Part shown: positions 18,392 through 27,875 of the stretch, piece after piece
How positions within the stretch are numbered: the stretch's first letter is position 1
Layout of the letters: each line of letters opens with the position of its first letter
Assembly (NCBI GenBank): GCA_963933055.1
Contig: CAWVSY010000014.1
Location: forward strand, 4,915-68,914
Length of the DNA: 64,000 nt
Direction of reading: 5' to 3'
Source: Oleispira sp963933055
GTDB lineage: Bacteria > Pseudomonadota > Gammaproteobacteria > Pseudomonadales > Oceanobacteraceae
The notes under the pieces: model-generated
Seen by the model: the letters and a program-made list of their open reading frames with translations, nothing else
Databases searched by the model: none
Told to the model about the DNA's origin: nothing
Made by a program: the position numbers and the translations under genes

Positions 18392-19843
18392 TTAAGGTAA
18401 AACGATATCATATTGATCCTGAGCATAATTTGCCTCAACTTGTAGCTTAATTGTTTTTCCCATAAAAGCTTCTAAGTCAGCGAGACTGCTTGAATCTTCA
18501 TCCAGCAAACGGTCAATCACACCAGCAGAAGCCAGTACTAAATAGCTGCTTGCATCATAAGCACGTTCTTCGCGTAATATTTCACGAAAAATATCATAGC
18601 AAATTGTCTCTGCTGTTTTTACGGTACCGCGCCCTTCGCAACACGCACAAGGCTCCGTCAGCATCTGCCCTAAACTTTCACGTGTACGCTTACGGGTCAT
18701 TTCGACCAAACCAAGATCAGATACGCCACTAATTTTGGTTTTCGCATGATCTTTTTCTAATACTTTTTCGAGCATGCGATGAACTTGTCGCTGATGCTCT
18801 ACGTCAACCATATCGATAAAGTCGAGGATAATAATACCCCCTAAGTTACGCAGCCTTAGTTGGCGGCCGATTGCCGTTGCCGCCTCTAAGTTGGTTTTAA
18901 AAATGGTTTCTTCAAGGTTGCGGCGGCCAACAAAAGCACCGGTATTCACATCAACTGTCGTCATGGCTTCCGTTTGATCGATCACCAAATAGCCACCCGA
19001 TTTTAACGGTACCTGTCGCTCAAGAGCGCGCTGCATTTCATCTTCAACGCCGTATAAATCTAAAATGGGTCTTGGCCCAGGATAATATTCAAGCAGTGAT
19101 AATATTTCTGGAACAAACTGCTCAACAAACTTTTCAACACGTTGATAAGTTTCTTTTGAATCAATTAATACTCGACTAATTTCTGGTCGCGCATAATCAC
19201 GCATCGTGCGTAAAAACAGCGGTAGCTCATCGTAGACTAAGCTAGGCGCTTTGGCCTTTTTTAAGCGATCGCCAAGTGTGACCCATAAACGCTTTAGGTA
19301 ACGCGTATCGGCATTAATTTCGTCTTCGCCCGCACCTTCGGCGGCCGTACGTAAAATAAATCCACCTTTGTCGGTCAGCTCTTCTGCTTTGATACTTTCG
19401 ACAACTAAGGCGCGCAATCGCTCACGTTCTTCTTCATCATCAATGCGCTGAGAAACGCCAACATGGTCAGTATCAGGCATATAAACAAGATAGCGTGATG
19501 GAATCGCCAGTTGATTCGTTAAGCGAGCCCCTTTGCTAGAAATAGGGTCTTTGGTAACTTGAACAACCAGAGTTTGGCCTTCGTGCAATAAACTGTTAAT
19601 CGGGGTTTTTGAATCCCCCCCTTTAATATCGGAGGCATGAATAAAGCCTGCGCGCTCAAGCCCAATATCCACAAACGCCGCTTGCATGCCTGGCAAAACT
19701 CGAATCACTTTGCCTTTGTATATATTCCCCACCAGCCCACGTAGATGTTCACGCTCAATAAAGACTTCTTGCAAGACGCCATTTTCAACAACGGTTACGC
19801 GGGTTTCTGTCGGTGTTACATTGATTAAAATTTCAGCTTTCAT
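18392..19843 (-). CDS. rng: Ribonuclease G
   Basis: Endoribonuclease that processes the 5' end of 16S rRNA and degrades some mRNAs. The 483-residue protein has an N-terminal S1 domain (about 38-120), the 5' sensor region, catalytic aspartates in TTVDVNTG and IIILDFIDM, and a zinc-link segment EPCACCEGRG. It ends without the RNase E-type scaffold tail, so it is RNase G. It overlaps maf by 4 bases and yhdP follows after 15 bp. Confidence 0.95.
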   Translation of the reverse strand: MKAEILINVTPTETRVTVVENGVLQEVFIEREHLRGLVGNIYKGKVIRVLPGMQAAFVDIGLERAGFIHASDIKGGDSKTPINSLLHEGQTLVVQVTKDPISSKGARLTNQLAIPSRYLVYMPDTDHVGVSQRIDDEEERERLRALVVESIKAEELTDKGGFILRTAAEGAGEDEINADTRYLKRLWVTLGDRLKKAKAPSLVYDELPLFLRTMRDYARPEISRVLIDSKETYQRVEKFVEQFVPEILSLLEYYPGPRPILDLYGVEDEMQRALERQVPLKSGGYLVIDQTEAMTTVDVNTGAFVGRRNLEETIFKTNLEAATAIGRQLRLRNLGGIIILDFIDMVDVEHQRQVHRMLEKVLEKDHAKTKISGVSDLGLVEMTRKRTRESLGQMLTEPCACCEGRGTVKTAETICYDIFREILREERAYDASSYLVLASAGVIDRLLDEDSSSLADLEAFMGKTIKLQVEANYAQDQYDIVLP

Positions 19844-20463
19844 ATTGTCGCCCCAGCACCAGCATGTGAAGTATCTTGCCAGAGCGGAATATTAAATTGA
19901 TTAAGTAATTTTGCAGTTTCAGATAACGGTAAACCAACAACGTTGCTATAGCTGCCAATAATACTTTCAACAAATACCGCTGCAAAACCTTGAATGCCAT
20001 AACTACCGGCTTTATCTTTAGGCTCACCCGTATGCCAGTAAGCTTCTATTTCTGCTTCAGTCAGTTTTCTAAACAAGACCTGTGTTGTGACAACTTCTTG
20101 TATATTTATATCCGTGCCACAAAGACCAATTGCGGTTTTAACACTGTGTTCTCGTCCGGAAAGTTGTCCTAAGATTCTTTGACAATCGGCCAATGATTCA
20201 GGTTTAGCCAAAATAGCATCGTCACAAATAACCGTGGTATCGGCGGCCAGTACAAGGCTATTGATTTGTTGCTGTTGCGATAACCCCTTAAAACCCGCAA
20301 AGGATTTTTCTTTTGCTAATCGCAAAACATAATCTGTTGGGTTTTCGCCATCATGCACATCTTCATTGATATCGATTGCAAGCTGCGTGAATTTAACACC
20401 TATTTGCTGCAATAGTTCCTTTCTGCGTGGCGATGTGGAGGCTAATACGAGCTGTTTATTCAT
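19840..20463 (-). CDS. maf: Maf-family nucleotide pyrophosphatase (YhdE type)
   Basis: House-cleaning dTTP/UTP pyrophosphatase. The protein has 207 residues; the N-terminal ASTSPRRKELLQQIG substrate loop and the AADTTVICD catalytic segment identify the family, and GSYGIQGFAAVFVESIIGSY is typical of the YhdE branch. Its stop overlaps the rng start. It is in the mreBCD-maf-rng cluster. Confidence 0.94.
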   Translation of the reverse strand: MNKQLVLASTSPRRKELLQQIGVKFTQLAIDINEDVHDGENPTDYVLRLAKEKSFAGFKGLSQQQQINSLVLAADTTVICDDAILAKPESLADCQRILGQLSGREHSVKTAIGLCGTDINIQEVVTTQVLFRKLTEAEIEAYWHTGEPKDKAGSYGIQGFAAVFVESIIGSYSNVVGLPLSETAKLLNQFNIPLWQDTSHAGAGATI

Positions 20464-20467
20464 CTGT

Positions 20468-20941
20468 TTATCGCAACCTGTGTGACATGCTGGATAATAG
20501 CAAATACAACCAAGGCCAAACTAAGGCACTTATAAGTGCTGGTAACCATAGAGAGAGTGGTTTGCTGACATCATCGACCAGTATCGTCGCCCAATAGGAT
20601 ACCAATTCAAAACTGCAAATCAGCAAGAAAATAACAAGGGTTTGTTGAGCAACGTTGAATACTCTTAAGCGCTGATACATCATTTGCAGTACATAAAGTA
20701 CGCAAGCTAATGCCACCACGGACGTTCCAAGAAAATCAGATTGCTGCACATCCAATAATAAGCCGATCGGCCATACCCACCAAAAATTAATCAAGCTTGG
20801 TTTCTGTATTTGCCAAAAGATGAAAATCATTAAAACCCACTGCGGCACAAACCAATTCATAAAATCTGCAAGGGGTAGGTACTGTAAAATAAAGCCTAGA
20901 GCGAGACTAACAACAATAAAAAGTATTTCGCGAAATGACAT
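20468..20941 (-). CDS. mreD: Rod shape-determining protein MreD
   Basis: Inner-membrane subunit of the elongasome, about 157 residues with five membrane helices. I place the start at the ATG at 20939-20941 (MSFREILF), which shares a base with the mreC stop (TAATG) and has a near-consensus GGGAGGTGA about 5 bases upstream. A start 15 bases earlier is possible but lacks such a site. It is followed 4 bp later by maf. Confidence 0.91.
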   Translation of the reverse strand: MSFREILFIVVSLALGFILQYLPLADFMNWFVPQWVLMIFIFWQIQKPSLINFWWVWPIGLLLDVQQSDFLGTSVVALACVLYVLQMMYQRLRVFNVAQQTLVIFLLICSFELVSYWATILVDDVSKPLSLWLPALISALVWPWLYLLLSSMSHRLR

Positions 20942-21882
20942 TATTTCACCTCCCATAATGATTGAGGTGGAACATTATTTGGTTTATCACTAAAGACTAA
21001 TAACATGTGTCGACTGCGATCTAGCTGTGCGCTGGGTTCTGCTTTTACGACAGCGAATGCTTTTCCTGGAAAGTGCTCAACGGTCGCAACGGTCGCAACA
21101 GGATAACCACGAGGATAACGCCCGCCTAAGCCCGAACTGACCAATAAGTCACCTTCTTTAATGTCGGCGGTATCCGGCACATATACCAGATTCAGTTCGT
21201 TAAGTTTGCCAGAACCTACGGCAATCGCTCGAACCCCATTACGATTTATTTGCACAGGAATCGCGTGATTTGAATCTGCAATTAATAATATGCGGCTGCT
21301 ATGAGGTAATGCATCAATAACCTGCCCCATCAGCCCATGGCTATCTAATACTGGTTGCCCAATAAAAACACCGTCTTCAAGGCCTTTATTAATCACAATT
21401 TGCTGAGTGAAAGGATCGGGATCAACCGCTACTAATTCAACAACAATGACACGCTCGCCAATACGATCAGCGGCACCGAGTAATTCACGCAGCTCACTAT
21501 TTTCTGTTTCTAAAGAGATCAAGCGTTGGATTTTTTGCCCTAAGATTAAATTTCGGGCTGATAATTCTGCATTTTCGGCAATAAGCTGCTGACGGCTTTT
21601 GGCAGAGTCGCCAAACCAATCAATCAATACCGAGGGAGCGGATGATATTTGGTGCAAAGGATAGAGCACATACCCGAACGCCGTGCGAACAGGTTTGAAA
21701 ATTTGACTATGACTGTCTAACCACATAAGTGAGAAGCATATAATCAATATGCCAACTAACCGAGAGGCATGTAACGGAGATATTTCAACGGGGGATTTAA
21801 TAGCCGGATCCTTCTTGAATCGTCGAACTGCTACTATACAAGGAAAGTAAAGATAGGATAAGGCGTAATCAGCTAAAAGCAC
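20941..21882 (-). CDS. mreC: Rod shape-determining protein MreC
   Basis: Bitopic scaffold protein of the elongasome. It has an N-terminal membrane helix (about 41-58), a coiled coil (about 95-125) and the periplasmic MreC beta domain. The only in-frame start in the region is a GTG at 21880-21882, giving an unusually long 40-residue cytosolic N-terminus; a non-standard start closer to the membrane helix cannot be excluded. A perfect inverted repeat covers this start codon. Confidence 0.88.
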   Translation of the reverse strand: MLLADYALSYLYFPCIVAVRRFKKDPAIKSPVEISPLHASRLVGILIICFSLMWLDSHSQIFKPVRTAFGYVLYPLHQISSAPSVLIDWFGDSAKSRQQLIAENAELSARNLILGQKIQRLISLETENSELRELLGAADRIGERVIVVELVAVDPDPFTQQIVINKGLEDGVFIGQPVLDSHGLMGQVIDALPHSSRILLIADSNHAIPVQINRNGVRAIAVGSGKLNELNLVYVPDTADIKEGDLLVSSGLGGRYPRGYPVATVATVEHFPGKAFAVVKAEPSAQLDRSRHMLLVFSDKPNNVPPQSLWEVK

Positions 21883-21901
21883 GAAAAATCATGCTTTTAG
21901 C
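21872..21901 (-). promoter_or_regulatory. Stem-loop over the mreC start, between mreB and mreC
   Basis: GCTAAAAGCA and TGCTTTTAGC form a perfect 10-bp stem with a 10-base loop. No T-run follows on either strand, so it is not a standard terminator. It contains the GTG proposed as the mreC start and could set the mreB:mreC ratio by attenuation or translation masking. Confidence 0.45.
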
Positions 21902-21942
21902 ATTACATTTCGCTTATGGGAAGATAAGCGATAAAGCGAAAA

Positions 21943-22983
21943 TTATTGGTCAGCCGCTAACAACTCAAGCGCAGCTTCTGTCGCGTTTTCCAAGAACATA
22001 CCGCCGCCACGAGCAACGCAAGTTAATGGATCGTCTGCAACCAAAACAGGCAAGCCCGTTTCTTCACTTAATAACTTATCTAGATCACGCAATAGCGCGC
22101 CACCACCAGTCAAAACTAAACCACGCTCTGCAACATCAGAGGCGAGTTCTGGCGGAGCTTGTTCTAACGCAGCCTTCACTGACTGCACGATGGCTGCAAG
22201 TGATTCTTGAAGTGCTTCTAAGATTTCATTGGAGTTCAAAGTAAAGCTACGTGGAATACCTTCGGCTAAGTTACGACCACGAACATCAATCTCACGCACT
22301 TCACCACCTGGATAAGCCGTGCCGATTTCTTGCTTAATGCGTTCAGCGGTTGCTTCACCAATTAAGCTGCCGTAGTTGCGACGAACATAAGCAACGATGG
22401 CATCATCAAAGCGATCGCCACCGACTTTAACCGACTCGGCATAAACAACACCACTCAAAGAAATAATCGCAATTTCAGTAGTACCACCACCGATATCAAC
22501 AACCATAGAGCCTCGCGCTTCATCGACGGGTAAACCTGCACCGATGGCAGCGGCCATTGGTTCATCGATTAAATACACACGACGTGCACCAGCACCTAAT
22601 ACCGACTCACGAATGGCTTTACGCTCAACCAAGGTCGCAGCATGTGGAACACAGACAACAACTCGAGGGCTAGGCGCTAAGAAAGCATCTTGATGCACGG
22701 TTTTAATAAAATACTGCAGCATCTTTTCGGTTACTTCAAAGTCAGCGATAACACCATCTCTGAGCGGACGAATTGCTTGAATATTGCCAGGGGTTCTACC
22801 CAGCATGCGCTTTGCATCTGTACCAACAGCGGCGACACTTTTTTGGCTGCCCTGCAAACGAATGGCCACAACCGATGGCTCATTCAATACAATACCTTTT
22901 TCTTTGACATAGATAAGGGTATTGGCTGTCCCTAAATCGATCGACAGGTCACTTGAAAACAAACCTCTTATTTTTCTTAACAT
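21943..22983 (-). CDS. mreB: Rod shape-determining actin homologue MreB
   Basis: Cytoskeletal ATPase that positions peptidoglycan synthesis. The 346-residue protein shows the actin-fold nucleotide motifs: phosphate 1 LSIDLGTANTLIYV (about 14-27), phosphate 2 VVDIGGGTTEIA and adenosine LVLTGGGALL. It is first in the leftward cluster mreB-mreC-mreD-maf-rng-yhdP-nit and divergent from gatC; the 287-bp region between them (22984-23270) holds promoters but no gene I can support. Confidence 0.97.
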   Translation of the reverse strand: MLRKIRGLFSSDLSIDLGTANTLIYVKEKGIVLNEPSVVAIRLQGSQKSVAAVGTDAKRMLGRTPGNIQAIRPLRDGVIADFEVTEKMLQYFIKTVHQDAFLAPSPRVVVCVPHAATLVERKAIRESVLGAGARRVYLIDEPMAAAIGAGLPVDEARGSMVVDIGGGTTEIAIISLSGVVYAESVKVGGDRFDDAIVAYVRRNYGSLIGEATAERIKQEIGTAYPGGEVREIDVRGRNLAEGIPRSFTLNSNEILEALQESLAAIVQSVKAALEQAPPELASDVAERGLVLTGGGALLRDLDKLLSEETGLPVLVADDPLTCVARGGGMFLENATEAALELLAADQ

Positions 22984-23270
22984 CCGCTAATTCCCAATTG
23001 GATAAGTGTTCCATAACAATAAAAAAAGGAACATGACTACAAAATTGCTTCTAACTCTAGCAATGGCGCAGGCTTTCGGCAAGCTCCTATATCACAAGTT
23101 GCATATTAATCGTCAACTTGTCCTCTGTACACGGTTGTTTCAACCAATAAGCGCTAATATCCTACTGCTAAATGTGGTAACTTATTGCCTTTAAATATGC
23201 CCTTGGCAGACAGCACCGGTACCGACCTATGTACCTAAACAGGTACCTGCATAAATAGTGGAGTAAACCC

Positions 23271-23558
23271 ATGTCTTTGGACACGACTCAGGTTCTCGCA
23301 ATCGCCGACCTTTCGCGCTTGCAGATAGACGAAAAAAGCATCACAGAATTTCAAACTAATTTATCCAATGTTCTGGATTTAGTTGATCAACTACAAGCTG
23401 TTGATACTACGGGCATAGAGCCAATGGCTCACCCAATGGATGCTGTACAACGCTTACGCGCTGATGTTGTTACTGAAGTTAATCAGCGTGAAAAATTTCA
23501 AAAGATTGCTCCAAGTACAGATAATGGCCATTACCTAGTGCCAAAAGTTGTTGAATAA
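23271..23558 (+). CDS. gatC: Glutamyl-tRNA(Gln) amidotransferase subunit C
   Basis: Small 95-residue subunit that stabilises GatA in the GatCAB complex, which converts Glu-tRNA(Gln) (or Asp-tRNA(Asn)) to the amidated form. The segments VLAIADLSRLQIDE and TTGIEPMAHPM are characteristic. First gene of gatCAB, with a GGAG-type site before the ATG. Confidence 0.95.
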   Translation: MSLDTTQVLAIADLSRLQIDEKSITEFQTNLSNVLDLVDQLQAVDTTGIEPMAHPMDAVQRLRADVVTEVNQREKFQKIAPSTDNGHYLVPKVVE

Positions 23559-23583
23559 CAGAGCTAAGAATTGAGGATATATT

Positions 23584-25038
23584 ATGCATAACAAAACCTT
23601 GGCTCAAATCTCTCAAGATTTACAAGCCGGCGAATACTCCAGTGTCGAAGTCACGAAACACTTTTTAGATCGCATTAAAGATTTAGACGGCCAGTACAAC
23701 AGTTTTATTACTGTGACTGACGAACTGGCACTAAGCCAAGCAAAAGCGGCAGACGAATTGCGCGCCGCCGGTAATGCCAACGAATGGACCGGTGTGCCGA
23801 TGGCGCACAAAGATATCTTCTGTACCGACGGTGTTCGCACTAGTTGTGGTTCTAAGATGTTGGATAAGTTCATCGCACCTTACGATTCCACCGTGGCTGA
23901 CAACTTTAATAAAGTGGGCGCAGTCTCGTTGGGTAAAACCAACATGGACGAATTCGCCATGGGCTCTTCTAGCGAAAGCTCTTTTTACGGCGCGGTTAAA
24001 AATCCATGGAGCGAAGAGCATGTTCCAGGTGGTTCTTCGGGTGGTTCAGCGGCAGCGGTTGCTGCTCGTTTAGCCCCAGGTATTACAGCAACCGATACTG
24101 GTGGCTCTATTCGCCAGCCAGCCTCTTTTTGTGGCGTGACAGGTATCAAGCCAACGTACGGTCGCGTATCTCGTTTTGGTATGATTTCTTACGCTTCAAG
24201 TTTGGACCAAGGTGGCCCGATTGCTCGCACGGCTGAAGATGCCGCAATGATGTTGAACGTGATGGCAGGCTTTGATAAAAAAGACTCCACCAGTATCGAA
24301 CGTGACGTGCCCGATTACCGAGCTGATTTAAATAAATCAGTGAAAGGCATGACGATTGGTTTGCCAAAAGAATATTTCAGCAGCGATCTTGATCCTGTTA
24401 TGGCACAAACTATTCAAGATGCGATCAAAGAATACGAAAAGATGGGCGCGACGCTAAAAGAAATTAGCTTACCGAATACCAATCTTTGTGTGCCTGCGTA
24501 CTACGTAATCGCACCGTCTGAATGTTCTGCCAACTTATCTCGTATGGATGGTGTTCGTTTTGGTCACCGCTGTGAAGATCCAAAAGATATTGAAGACCTT
24601 TTCAAACGTTCTCGTAGTGAAGGTTTTGGTGATGAAGTTCAGCGCCGTATTATGCTGGGTTCTTACGCATTATCCGCAGGCTTCTATGATGCTTATTATA
24701 AAAAAGCACAACAAGTTCGTCGCTTAATTAAGAACGATTTCGTTGCGGCATTTAATGATGTTGATGTAATCATGAGCCCTGTTGCTCCTAGCCCAGCGTT
24801 TAAGTTTGGCGAGAAGAGCAAAGACCCTGTGAGCATGTACCTAGAAGATATTTATACATTATCGACTAACTTAGCAGGTCTTCCAGGTATGTCGATTCCA
24901 GCAGGTATGATCAACGATCTTCCTGTAGGTCTGCAGCTAATCGGTAACTATTTTGATGAAAGCCGTTTATTAAACTGTGCACATCAATTCCAGAATGCCA
25001 CTGACTGGCATACTAAAACTCCAACGGGCTTAAAATAA
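23584..25038 (+). CDS. gatA: Glutamyl-tRNA(Gln) amidotransferase subunit A
   Basis: Amidase-signature subunit that releases ammonia from glutamine. The Ser-cisSer-Lys triad is visible: Lys in AHKDIF, and the two serines in PGGSSGGSAAAVAA and TDTGGSIRQPA. At 484 residues it is full length. It is 25 bp downstream of gatC and 12 bp upstream of gatB. Confidence 0.97.
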   Translation: MHNKTLAQISQDLQAGEYSSVEVTKHFLDRIKDLDGQYNSFITVTDELALSQAKAADELRAAGNANEWTGVPMAHKDIFCTDGVRTSCGSKMLDKFIAPYDSTVADNFNKVGAVSLGKTNMDEFAMGSSSESSFYGAVKNPWSEEHVPGGSSGGSAAAVAARLAPGITATDTGGSIRQPASFCGVTGIKPTYGRVSRFGMISYASSLDQGGPIARTAEDAAMMLNVMAGFDKKDSTSIERDVPDYRADLNKSVKGMTIGLPKEYFSSDLDPVMAQTIQDAIKEYEKMGATLKEISLPNTNLCVPAYYVIAPSECSANLSRMDGVRFGHRCEDPKDIEDLFKRSRSEGFGDEVQRRIMLGSYALSAGFYDAYYKKAQQVRRLIKNDFVAAFNDVDVIMSPVAPSPAFKFGEKSKDPVSMYLEDIYTLSTNLAGLPGMSIPAGMINDLPVGLQLIGNYFDESRLLNCAHQFQNATDWHTKTPTGLK

Positions 25039-25050
25039 GAGGACTCTATC

Positions 25051-26502
25051 ATGGAATGGGAAGTGGTAATTGGCCTTGAGATTCACGCTCAGTTGGCTAC
25101 AAAATCAAAAATTTTCTCCGGTTCAAGTACTGAATACGGCGCAGATGCAAATACTCAAGCCAACATTTATGACTTGGGCTTACCGGGTGTTTTGCCGGTA
25201 TTTAACGAAGAAGCATTACGCATGGCGGTTAAGTTCGGCCTCGCGATTGATGCTGAAATTGGTATGAAATCTGTATTCGACCGTAAGAACTATTTCTACC
25301 CTGATTCACCTAAAGGCTATCAAATTACTCAACTGCACGAACCGATCGTCGGCATGGGTCATATTGATATCGACCTAGGTGAAGGCAAATCGCGTCGTAT
25401 TAACGTAACCCGCGCGCACCTTGAAGAAGATGCGGGCAAGTCAGTTCACGAGGGTTTTGATGGCCAATCAGGTATCGATTTAAACCGCTGTGGTACGCCG
25501 TTAATCGAGATCGTATCAGAACCTGAATTACGCAGCTCCAAAGAAGCGTCTGCGTATTTCCGTAAGATGCAAAGTATTGTGACGTACTTAGGCATTTGTG
25601 ATGGCGATTTATCACAAGGCTCTATGCGCTGTGACTGTAACGTTTCTTTGCGCCCAAAAGGCCAAGAAGAATTCGGTACCCGTACTGAAATTAAAAACGT
25701 CAACTCGTTTAAGAACGTTGAGCGTGCGATTGAAGTTGAGATCGAGCGTCAGATGGACATTCTTGAAGATGGTGGCAGCATCAAACAAGAAACTCGCTTA
25801 TTCGACGCCGATAAAAACGAAACGCGCAGTATGCGTTCGAAAGAAGTTGAAAACGATTACCGCTACTTCCCTGATCCAGACTTATTGCCTGTGATTATTG
25901 ATGAAGAATACGTTGAAGCTATTCGCGCGACACTGCCTGAATTACCAGAGCAGAAAAAAGCGCGCTTTGAAGCAGAGCATGGTTTGTCCGCTTACAATGC
26001 AAGCGTATTGGCTGCCAACCGCGAAATGGCGGATTATTTTGAAGCGGCTGCAGACATTGCAGGCGACTATAAGATGACGGCTAACTGGGTAATGGGTGAT
26101 CTTTCTGCCGCATTGAATAAAAACGAAATCAGCATTAACGAAATTCCGGTGAGCGCAGAACAGCTTGGCGCAATCTTGAAAAACGTTAAAGGCAACGACA
26201 TCTCTAACGATGGCGCGAAAGAAGTCTTTAATGCGATTTGGCAAGGTAAAGGTTCTGACGTTGATCAGTTAATCGACCAACTAGGCCTTAAGCAAGTATC
26301 CGATACTTCTGCCATTGAGGAAGTCGTTGCGCAAGTATTAGCTGACAATCCTAAGCTGGTTGAAGGTTACTTGAATACCCCTGAAGATAAGCGTGCAAAA
26401 GCGATTGGCCCCTTCATTGGCGCAACGCGTAAAGCGGCTAAGGGTGTTAACCCTCAAGTTGTTATGGAAGTATTAAAGCAAAAGCTGAACGAGCTAGGCT
26501 AA
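25051..26502 (+). CDS. gatB: Glutamyl-tRNA(Gln) amidotransferase subunit B
   Basis: Kinase/transamidase subunit that phosphorylates the tRNA-bound glutamate and accepts ammonia from GatA. The 483-residue protein starts with WEVVIGLEIHAQL and contains the Zn/Mg site region with CDCNVSLRP; a YqeY-like tail domain occupies about 330-483. Last gene of gatCAB, with a hairpin terminator about 24 bp after its stop. Confidence 0.97.
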   Translation: MEWEVVIGLEIHAQLATKSKIFSGSSTEYGADANTQANIYDLGLPGVLPVFNEEALRMAVKFGLAIDAEIGMKSVFDRKNYFYPDSPKGYQITQLHEPIVGMGHIDIDLGEGKSRRINVTRAHLEEDAGKSVHEGFDGQSGIDLNRCGTPLIEIVSEPELRSSKEASAYFRKMQSIVTYLGICDGDLSQGSMRCDCNVSLRPKGQEEFGTRTEIKNVNSFKNVERAIEVEIERQMDILEDGGSIKQETRLFDADKNETRSMRSKEVENDYRYFPDPDLLPVIIDEEYVEAIRATLPELPEQKKARFEAEHGLSAYNASVLAANREMADYFEAAADIAGDYKMTANWVMGDLSAALNKNEISINEIPVSAEQLGAILKNVKGNDISNDGAKEVFNAIWQGKGSDVDQLIDQLGLKQVSDTSAIEEVVAQVLADNPKLVEGYLNTPEDKRAKAIGPFIGATRKAAKGVNPQVVMEVLKQKLNELG

Positions 26503-26525
26503 TACACTCTCTTTGCGCTTCAACT

Positions 26526-26579
26526 AAACCGCCACCTATAAATTCGAAAAACATTTGAGTTTATAGCCGGCGGTTTTTT
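26526..26579 (+). terminator. Rho-independent terminator after gatB
   Basis: AAACCGCC pairs with GGCGGTTT, with inner pairing CTATAAA/TTTATAG, followed by a run of six T. It closes gatCAB. Confidence 0.8.
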
Positions 26580-26650
26580 ACGCTCAGTTTGTGATCAGAT
26601 TCAATGACAATGTCTTAGAGGGCGCATATACTCGTTGAAGTTTTTATTAA

Positions 26651-27400
26651 ATGGATTCATTTTTTATGCGTATTTTCATGCTTTTATTTGTATTCGTTAG
26701 CCAGTATAGCGCCGCAAATTTTGACTGGTCGGATTACTCCTCACTACTGGCAGATAACATCACACAAGCTGAGAAGTCAGGAATCACTAGCAATCTAGTG
26801 AATTATCAAGCCTTTGCCAATGACCCCAAATTTCACTCGTTAATCAATCAGCTCGCAAGCTACGACCCTTCAATACTCGAAGGTAATGATAAAATGGCTT
26901 TCTATATTAATACCTACAATATTTTTGCTATTAATCTGGTTATTGAAAATAAACCTCATAAGAGCATTCGTAATATTGGCAGCTGGTTTAGCCCGGTATG
27001 GCAAAAACCTGCGGGCATTTTAAATGGCAAGCCCGTAAGTTTAGATACGATTGAGCATAAAATATTACGTAAAATGGAAGAACCACGAATTCATTTTGCC
27101 ATAGTATGCGCTTCAATGAGTTGCCCAGACTTACGAAAAGAAGCTTATGTTGGCAAAAATTTAGACCGCCAACTTGAAGATCAAACACGATCATTTTTAG
27201 CCGATAAAGAGAAAGGCTTGAGAATTGATAACGAAAAAATCTATATCTCAAAAATATTTGATTGGTTCAGCGAAGACTTTAGTAAAGATAAAAGTGAAGC
27301 AGGTATTTTACAGTTCATTGCTAAATACCAAATTGAAGCAAGACGCTTCTCTGGCTACAAAACGCTGGATTACGACTGGCAACTTAATAAAGTAGAATAA
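26651..27400 (+). CDS. DUF547-domain secreted protein
   Basis: A 249-residue protein with a signal peptide (first about 22 residues, cut near SAA-NF) and a DUF547 domain. Family hallmarks are YINTYNIFAINLV and the HFAIVCASMSCPDLRKEAY segment, where cysteines and a histidine could form a papain/transglutaminase-like active site. Biochemical role is not known. It appears to be a single transcription unit, ending in a terminator directly after the stop. Confidence 0.85.
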   Translation: MDSFFMRIFMLLFVFVSQYSAANFDWSDYSSLLADNITQAEKSGITSNLVNYQAFANDPKFHSLINQLASYDPSILEGNDKMAFYINTYNIFAINLVIENKPHKSIRNIGSWFSPVWQKPAGILNGKPVSLDTIEHKILRKMEEPRIHFAIVCASMSCPDLRKEAYVGKNLDRQLEDQTRSFLADKEKGLRIDNEKIYISKIFDWFSEDFSKDKSEAGILQFIAKYQIEARRFSGYKTLDYDWQLNKVE

Positions 27401-27439
27401 AAAAAAACCCATAAGGCTTATCGCGTTATGGGTTTTTTT
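27401..27439. terminator. Bidirectional terminator between DUF547 gene and sspB
   Basis: CCCATAA and TTATGGG form the stem; seven to eight A precede it and seven T follow it, so it can stop transcription from both converging genes. Confidence 0.88.
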
Positions 27440-27453
27440 CTGCCTTTAAAGTA

Positions 27454-27870
27454 TCACTTAACTACTTTAAAAACAGGTCTCGCTTTAGCAGGCTTATCGG
27501 CTTTAGCATCTGGCTTTTTAGGCTTAGGTGGCTGATCAGGATCAGGCGCCCCTGCTTCATTACCAAATACCATACCTTGACCGTTCTCTTTGGCATAAAT
27601 TGCCAAGATCGCGACCATCGGTACGTAAAGATCGATAGGAACACCCCCAAAACGGGCATTAAATGACAAACCGTCATCATCAATAAGTAACGATTTAACG
27701 GCTGACGTACTGATATTCAATACGATCTGTCCGTTATTCACATAATCTTCTGGAACTTGAACACCCGGCAAGCCGGCATCAACCAATACATAAGGTGTAC
27801 AGTCGTTTTCAAGTATCCATTCGTTTAACGCACGCATTAAATACGGGCGACTAGGCGTCATTGTCTGCAT
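27454..27870 (-). CDS. sspB: ClpXP adaptor protein SspB
   Basis: SspB delivers ssrA-tagged proteins to the ClpXP protease. The 138-residue protein has the N-terminal substrate-binding domain (SRPYLMRALNEWILENDCTPYVLVDA, ending about residue 110), a flexible linker rich in Pro and Lys, and the short C-terminal ClpX-binding tail (ARPVFKVVK). It is 5 bp downstream of sspA. Confidence 0.95.
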   Translation of the reverse strand: MQTMTPSRPYLMRALNEWILENDCTPYVLVDAGLPGVQVPEDYVNNGQIVLNISTSAVKSLLIDDDGLSFNARFGGVPIDLYVPMVAILAIYAKENGQGMVFGNEAGAPDPDQPPKPKKPDAKADKPAKARPVFKVVK

Positions 27871-27875
27871 CTTAA

